From Rhodocollybia butyracea (lineage: Eukaryota > Basidiomycota > Agaricomycetes > Agaricales > Omphalotaceae): a stretch of DNA of 64,000 bases. Of the stretch, positions 58,041 to 64,000 are shown piece after piece. Made by a program: the position numbers and the translations under genes. Each line of letters starts with the position of its first letter. Within the stretch, counting starts at the first letter, position 1. Location: NCBI GenBank assembly GCA_015501585.1, contig JADNRY010000002.1, positions 434,001 through 498,000 on the forward strand, written 5' to 3'. Under the pieces are notes generated by a model. The model saw nothing but the letters and a program-made list of their open reading frames with translations, did not search any database and was not told the DNA's origin.

Positions 58041-58767
58041 GATACTTTTTAAGTAGGAATACATATCCAACCCACCCCATATATTTCTCAGTTTGAATGA
58101 GCCTACATTCAAAGCCTTTCCCGTATAGTTCATGTATGTGTGTAGAAGTAATGAGAAGATACCCATAACAAATCACCTGAGCGACTGGCATTCAGGAGAG
58201 CGGCTTCAACAATCGGAACACAGAGATTCTATCTTCAATATTATAATTGAACGGGAAGCTCTGGTTGGTCTGGACGGTGAGGATACTAAAAGGAATCTCA
58301 TGCGTGCCTGTCAATTAGAGCGTTTATGAGAAGAATCCCTGAATTGCTTGCAGTCCTCCCCCCAGTTATCTTTGGACCCAACCTTTGGAACAAACGGCTG
58401 TCCGCACACCCAAGTGGATTCAAATGTTGATGCTCTCATTCGCTAGGATTCACCGGGAGGTTTAGGACCAACTATGTCCCATTCTATTAGTCCTGGAATG
58501 CATGCAGAACTTTAGTGACAAGTCTTCGAATGAATTTTAGGTACATCAAACTCTTGAATGTAGGTGAAGCGAGGAAGAGCCCCACACTCCTTCTCGCGCC
58601 TGAATAACGGTTACGAGGTCATTCGTTTCTCTTTATTCTGATCAAATCTAGCATGTGGGTATCATTATTGGAATAAATATGTACTTGTGAATAACAAAGT
58701 GAAACGTTTCTCTCGTGTATGCACGTAAAAGCATCTCCATGAAACCGTATTTGCAGTCAAGACTGGT
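58041..58767. other. Intergenic between ETR1 and the methyltransferase gene (tail to tail)
   Basis: 727 bases, both flanks are 3' ends. No supported gene or repeat. Confidence 0.45.
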
Positions 58768-59955
58768 CTACACTTGCGGTTTCTCCGCAAGGATGTGATA
58801 GCTCGTCGTTATGAGCCTCATCCGATCTGCCTGGATAAAAGCCTGACCATCCTGCGTGAGCCGGAGCATGAGAGGCTTAAAATGTGGCGGAAGGATGTGG
58901 AGCTTCACAAGCGCAAGTACAAGCGACTGCAGTCGACGGAAGTACCCATCTGCACGCTCTATGAGTGGTGCTTGCAGCCCGTCAATACTTTGATTGTTGC
59001 TTTTGACAACGTGAAACCCAGCATCCTGCAGCGCTGAATGCAATTTCTCCACAGTCGGAGTTCCGACAGCGCCAATCAAGGGTTTGACTCTACGCATAAG
59101 CTCAGCATGCTCCGAGTTTTCGGGGTCGTACGCAGGTAAGCTGACCCAGTCAAGCAAGGACAGCTTGGCGCCTGGTTTCATAACGCGGTATATCTCGCGG
59201 AACGTGGCGGGCAAGTCTTTACATAGACTGAGTGCCTGTATCTGGTAAAACGCATCGAAGCTGCTGCTCTCGAGTTTGAGGGGTAGGACATTGAAATCCT
59301 GCTGAATGAATTCCAGTGGCAATCTTCGCTTCGCAGCGAATGAACGAGCACTAGCGAGTTGGTCAGCATCGATGTTGAGACCTGTAACACGGGCACCGGT
59401 ATATTTCGACATGTGCGCAGCAACACGACCCCGTCCACATCCAAGGTCAAGAACGCGGTCTCCGGATTTGAGTCCGATTTCCCGTGCCACAAACTCCTCG
59501 TAAAGAAGCTGATTGTCCAGAATACTGGCGCGGGTATTCATCACAGGAGGAATGTACATCTTTTCCACTTCTCCCAGCGCACAGAGGTGGTTGAGCACGC
59601 TATAATAACTTATGAGACAATCATGGACGACGGTGGAGTAGTCTGGGCCAAGGGTGGCGATCATCTGAGCTTCATTCTCCCAGTCAAGCCCGTATATGAC
59701 ATACGAGTTCATGAAGTCCTGTAGCTGTTTCGGTGTGAGATGCTTCAACACGCGGTAGGAGTTCCGTATCGTCTTGATTCGCCCAGGGGAAGCGGAGCGG
59801 TCGAGATCGACGGGTTGGATGGTTTTAGGGGCGTTCTTTGCTTGTGAGATACTGTCCGAGCTACTGGCACTGTCTGAACTGTTACTATGAATTGCTGGGG
59901 CTGCTGAGACCAAGACCCCAGGCTGAACGGACATGGGAGATGAACGCGCAGACAT
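58768..59955 (-). CDS. SAM-dependent methyltransferase, sterol 24-C-methyltransferase-like, intronless
   Basis: A single uninterrupted ORF of 395 residues. The first 60 residues are Ser/Ala-rich and disordered. A class I methyltransferase fold follows: RVLDLGCGRGRVAAHMS (SAM motif I), TGLNIDADQLASARSFAAKR, FIQQDFNVLPL and YQIQALSLCKDLPATFREIY before RVMKPGAKLSLLDWV. The layout and the last segment match sterol methyltransferases (ERG6 family), but the YEYGWG signature of ERG6 is replaced by VIYGLDWEN, so a sterol or terpenoid substrate is only likely. All neighbours have many introns; this gene has none. Confidence 0.9.
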   Translation of the reverse strand: MSARSSPMSVQPGVLVSAAPAIHSNSSDSASSSDSISQAKNAPKTIQPVDLDRSASPGRIKTIRNSYRVLKHLTPKQLQDFMNSYVIYGLDWENEAQMIATLGPDYSTVVHDCLISYYSVLNHLCALGEVEKMYIPPVMNTRASILDNQLLYEEFVAREIGLKSGDRVLDLGCGRGRVAAHMSKYTGARVTGLNIDADQLASARSFAAKRRLPLEFIQQDFNVLPLKLESSSFDAFYQIQALSLCKDLPATFREIYRVMKPGAKLSLLDWVSLPAYDPENSEHAELMRRVKPLIGAVGTPTVEKLHSALQDAGFHVVKSNNQSIDGLQAPLIERADGYFRRLQSLVLALVKLHILPPHFKPLMLRLTQDGQAFIQADRMRLITTSYHILAEKPQV

Positions 59956-61217
59956 GGCAAATTTGTGCTCGCAGCCTGTGAGAAGAGGGAATCTTAAGGG
60001 TCAAACAGAGCGTACCAGAATCGTACGATGATGACGGAAGAGGTTCATTAAACCTAACCAAAGCTGAGTAATCGATGCGCGTTGCTTACCATATGACTCG
60101 CACTCGGAGCCTCGAAGTCGAGGTTTATTACCGATGTATTGCCAAGAAGATGTCTAAGTCGGCAAGATTTCGGTAAAGTTTGACCAATAGTTTGACCAAT
60201 AGACTATGAGTCCATGCGATTCGGGCAGCCGACAAACGACTCCGAGGCAATGACAGAAGAGAAACTTTGTGGAAGTTGCGAAAGGGGACGGTAGTAGATG
60301 GCTACATTACTCCAAGTAGGCTGGGTATAACATATTCAACGAACCAAAGAGACGGATGTCCACAAATCTGCAGATAAATCATAACATGACCTGTTGACAC
60401 GTCAGGAACGATGACCCTTCTCGTTTGCACATACATACTTTGCGCCGCATATGCTTTGCTCATATTGAGATTTGAAGTTGTGAATTGACTGCGATACTAT
60501 TTACGACTATACAGGCCAAAAATCTGGGAGGTTCAAAGTTCATGGACATAGGATGAGATAAAAGAGGAGAGTATCATACCAGGTATCATGTGAGATGTGG
60601 CGTGTGGTGGCGGCAATCATAGCTAAGCTACCTTGTCCTCAGCCATCACTAGTGCTTATGTGGAAGAATGTTCCAGCAACACGACCTCGTGGACAAATGG
60701 TGATCAGGCTGTTCAGTGTTACGCTTTCGTCAAAGCCAGATACCAAGTCAAAATGCATTTGTTGCTATATTTATCCCACTGTAAAGGTGACCCATTACTT
60801 GCAGTTCATTCATTTCCAAAGTTGGCGACCTGTGACTCGTAGTATTCAAGCGCATGAAGATCTACGCCAGTATACCTATCTCGATTGGACAAACAGAAGA
60901 TAATTGGTACTTCCAGGAAGTGCGCTTATAAACGTTGAAGATATACAGGTAAATATCTACCTTTGATTAGAACTTGTCCAAGTTCTACAACCATTGTCTG
61001 GACGTCCATTCATCAAGGCTATTAAGCGCCCACGTTTCAGTATAAAATTGTACACGTGTTGAAGTCCCGCTCTATGAATCCGTCTTGATTGTCCCACCAG
61101 CACTAACACAGCTGACTTTTTTCTTTTGTTTCCCAGGGATTCGCGTCACAAGGTTTACCTTGGCTCGTAGGTGGTATATAAGGCCAAAAATCCTACCTTG
61201 ATGGGTCCAGTTTCAAA
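59956..61217. other. Divergent intergenic region, 1.26 kb
   Basis: Lies between the starts of the methyltransferase and formaldehyde dehydrogenase genes. Contains a short direct repeat gtttgaccaatag near 60178-60205. No gene is supported. Confidence 0.45.
61175..61182 (+). promoter_or_regulatory. TATA box of the formaldehyde dehydrogenase gene
   Basis: TATATAAG, 36 bases before the ATG at 61218. If this is the TATA box, the 5' untranslated region is very short and transcription would start almost at the ATG. Confidence 0.45.
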
Positions 61218-63246
61218 ATGGTGAACACTATGCGCGCGGTCGTCTATGACAAGCCATACGCGGTATCTATCCATCAAGTCCCAAAGCCGACCATCTTGCA
61301 TCCCGATGACGTGATTGTAAAAGGTAAATCTTGTCCAATAGTCCAACGCTGTATCCTCAGCATTTTCAACTGACCGATCGCCTAGTGACGACAACATGCA
61401 TTTGTGGAAGGCTAGTCCATCAAACTGGTGAAAATTTAGTAGCTGACCATACGAGCAGTGACTTGCATATGTACGAAGGACGTACCGCAGCTGCACCAGG
61501 AATCGTTTTCGGGCACGAAAAGTGAGTTGTGCGGTCTAACCTTCAGATGAGCTGATGACTAGATAGATGGCTATAGTATGGGAATCGTCGACGTGAGTAG
61601 TTCTACGAACAGCTACTATAATTAATCCATACTTACAATAACTGTAGGAAGTCGGAAGTGGTGTCACCGTGGGTTTTGCTCTTGCATCTCGTTTGACAGG
61701 AAACTAAATTTCTGTTCGCAGCTCTTGAAGAAAGGTGACAGAGTTGTCATGCCGTTCAATGTCGGATGTGGGAGATGCCTCAACTGTGAAGAAGGCCGGT
61801 CGGCATTTTGTACCCTTGTGAACCCAGGATTTGTATGTTGTCTCTCGATTATCGTTCTATGCTTACTTCGTTGCTAAATATCTTTATAGGCAGGAGGGTG
61901 CGTAGTAATGATACACTTTTTTAAACATAACGCTGCTTATCGCGTCTGTTCACTTTAGAGCTTACGGGTAAGTTGACACAGATTTCACGCTAAATTTTTC
62001 TTACTCGCATTCTTTCTATAGGTATGTAGCGATGGGACCATATCCGGGCGGACAAGCGGTATGCGCTCTTTCATATTGTAATCTGTTCATCTTCTCAAGG
62101 TAAAATTCGGGGTAGGAATATATCCGGGTCCCCTTTGCAGACTTCAACGCTCTTCTACTCCCACCGGGAACCGAGCACGAAGAAGATTTTGCTCTTCTTG
62201 CTGATATTTTTCCTACAGTACGTCAGACCCTTCTTCCTATCACATTTTTAGTACTGATTTGTGTCTCTACAGGGATGGCACGGCGTACAGCTATCTGTAA
62301 GTATCGTTGTAGATGTCGGGTTTTTATCGCAAAGCATCACTGAGACTCTCTTTATGATTAGGGCTTCCGTCCAGGCGAATCTGTTGCCGTTTTTGGAGCA
62401 GGACCTGTAGGTCTCATGGCAGCGTACTCTGCTATCCTTCGTGGCGCATCAGAGGTCTTCGTGGTCGACCGTGTACCTGAAAGATTGGCAAAGGCTAAGG
62501 AAATCGGTGCTACCCCCATTGATTTTTCTGCCAGTGATCCCGTAGAGCAAATTCTCAAGGTGCGAGGAGGGTGAGTGAGATCTTGACATGCGTGTGTTGG
62601 AATACTCATACTATGAACAACGATACAGTAAAGAAGTTGATCGTGGGGTAGATGGTGAGCTTATGATTGATTTTGTCGAGTTGGTATATTGATTCGTTCT
62701 ACTAGCTGTTGGGTACCAGGCTGTCACTGGTGACGGAAAGACGGAGCAGCCAAATGCTGTCTTGGAAGCTCTCATCAGAGTAACGAGGCCGACTGGAGGT
62801 CTAGGAATTCCTGGTCTTTATGTTCCCAGTGATCCTGGAGCACCTGATTCCGCTGCAGCAAAGTGAGTTCGTGAGTTCGATTACTACTATGAAGCTGACT
62901 GGGTTATTTCAGGGGGTACATCTCGTTCCCTTTCGGTAAGTGGCCTCGAAAAGTTTGCTCAATTTTCTCTGACTACGTTTATAAAGGCAAGCTATTCGAG
63001 AAAGGACTCACCCTTGGCACCGGCCAGTGCAATGTCAAGGTACGCAGTTATCCTTACAGCACTTTTCCCTTTCTCAGATGATCTCCTCAGGCGTACAACC
63101 GTTACCTCCGGGACTTGATCGTCGCAGGACGTGCAAAGCCCTCATTTGTGGTATCCCACAATTTGTCCCTCGACGACGCGGCCGACGCTTATGACAAGTT
63201 CGACAAGAGGATTGACGGGTACACAAAGGTGTTGTTGCACCCTTGA
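61218..63246 (+). CDS. Zinc-dependent glutathione-independent formaldehyde dehydrogenase-like alcohol dehydrogenase
   Basis: Medium-chain dehydrogenase, NAD-dependent. Seventeen exons join in frame to 381 residues: 61218-61323, 61386-61410, 61459-61521, 61577-61592, 61648-61668, 61722-61832, 61890-61897 (8 nt), 61959-61967 (9 nt), 62022-62058, 62116-62217, 62273-62296, 62362-62570, 62629-62654, 62706-62862, 62913-62935, 62987-63039 and 63091-63246. Catalytic zinc ligands are in TTTCICGSDLHMYEG and GIVFGHE; structural zinc in CGRCLNCEEGRSAFC; the cofactor motif is VAVFGAGPVGLMA. The segment AGGAYGYVAMGPYPGGQAEY is typical of the FdhA-like subfamily. The intron after 61410 has a GC donor (gctagt), needed to form CGSD. 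Probable role: formaldehyde or aldehyde detoxification. Confidence 0.94.
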
Positions 63247-63361
63247 GCCTCCAGTTATCTTTATACAATCTTTATGTTCTATACTTGTACATTATCTGAA
63301 ATTGTGAAGTATCCTGAAGTATCCTGAGATCTCAACAATCGACGCAATCAATGGTACTAAC

Positions 63362-64000
63362 TTAGTCTTCCTCCTCTTCTGAGTCTGAACCAGTTTCGGG
63401 TTCGCGTCCCTTGCTTTCCACAGCAAGTCCCTCAATTTCAACATTCACATTACTTGCTTCACTCGCATCTCTCTCTTCCTCCTCTTCTTCCTCCTTCTTT
63501 TTATTCATTTTCGCAATCACTTTATCAGCTCGATTAAACATTCCCCCAGTTGGCGCCCCGCAAGCCAAACATTTCGGTGTCTTCGCGAACCTCTTGATAG
63601 CACACGCGGAACAAAAGTAATGCCCGCATTTTGTGACGACCGGGTCCGTGTACGGATTCCGACAAATAAGACAGGCAAAGGGAATATCTTCGTCCGAGTC
63701 CGAGTCGGAATCGGAGTTGTCGCCAACTTGTTTTCGAGGGGTTTCAGCGAGCTTGTCAAGCTGCCAGCCTGCTAAATCTAGAGATGCGAAGTCGTTAGTC
63801 AATTTGTAAAAGAATTATTAAGGACTAGACTTACATGTTCCCCGATCGTGAAGGAATTTACATGTATCGCCGAAACCACAGTAACCAGTTTCTACAAGAC
63901 GCGGGTGTTGGTATAAAGATGAATGACAAACAAAACACGAATTAACGCACCTTTATAATCTTTACAAACATCTGGCTGGTAATCTACAATAGTTACTGTC
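63362..64000 (-). CDS. CWC24: Pre-mRNA splicing factor CWC24 / RNF113 (5' end outside window)
   Basis: Spliceosome-associated protein with a CCCH zinc finger and a RING finger. Visible exons on the minus strand: 63951-64000 (partial), 63835-63891 and 63362-63777. The CCCH finger reads [20 protein letters not shown] across an intron; [10 protein letters not shown] links to the [24 protein letters not shown]...CSACAIKRF...CLAC. An acidic C-terminal tail with many E/S residues ends EEED. The order and linker are diagnostic for Cwc24/RNF113A. The N-terminal part is beyond 64000. Confidence 0.93.

Overview
The window reads as nuclear DNA of a basidiomycete mushroom (Agaricomycetes). The main signs are genes cut by many 45-60 bp introns with canonical eukaryotic ribosomal, splicing and CCR4-NOT proteins, a xylan-type AA14 copper monooxygenase, a DUF6533-like multi-span protein and a thaumatin-like secreted glycopeptide, all typical of wood- or litter-decay fungi. 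I resolved about 135 introns by joining frames across GT/GC...AG borders. The species cannot be named from the sequence alone.

Layout. 1-14630 is a repeat-rich block: two copies of a 14-exon MFS drug/H+ antiporter-like gene (copy A runs off the left edge, copy B is complete at 11083-13919) flank two diverged copies of a non-coding repeat (R1 about 3190-5400, R2 about 6440-10450), a LINE relic and a DUF6533-like gene. 14631-16220 holds two ribosomal protein genes (P2, S15/uS19). 17482-22524 holds an ACS-family MFS permease and a DUF7025-type AAA ATPase. 22800-30675 is a tandem duplication whose units each carry an intact short-chain reductase; one copy holds a 1 kb terminal-inverted-repeat element, the other a gag-only LTR retrotransposon with identical LTRs. 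30809-45138 holds CNOT9/Rcd1, AA14 LPMO, a minisatellite, GT90 glycosyltransferase, a DUF1295 membrane reductase, an alpha/beta hydrolase, the thaumatin-like protein and an ADF-H/PH actin-binding protein. 45345-50414 holds a tRNA-Met gene, a partial DNA-ligase pseudogene, a CK1-like kinase, a CACTA-like MITE, a Stowaway-like MITE and a tRNA relic. 50415-64000 holds RFT1, an ATP-dependent DNA ligase divergent from the mitochondrial enoyl reductase ETR1, an intronless sterol-methyltransferase-like gene, a 17-exon formaldehyde dehydrogenase and the start of the splicing factor CWC24.

The genes do not form one pathway. They are mostly independent housekeeping and accessory genes on both strands. 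The clearest unusual signals are a duplication breakpoint inside the last codons of the P2 gene, a gag-only retrotransposon with its empty site preserved in the same window, five or six GC-AG introns, microexons of 8-11 nt, and single-base homopolymer indels in five conserved genes, which look more like sequencing errors than real decay. I found no CRISPR, operon or defence-type system.
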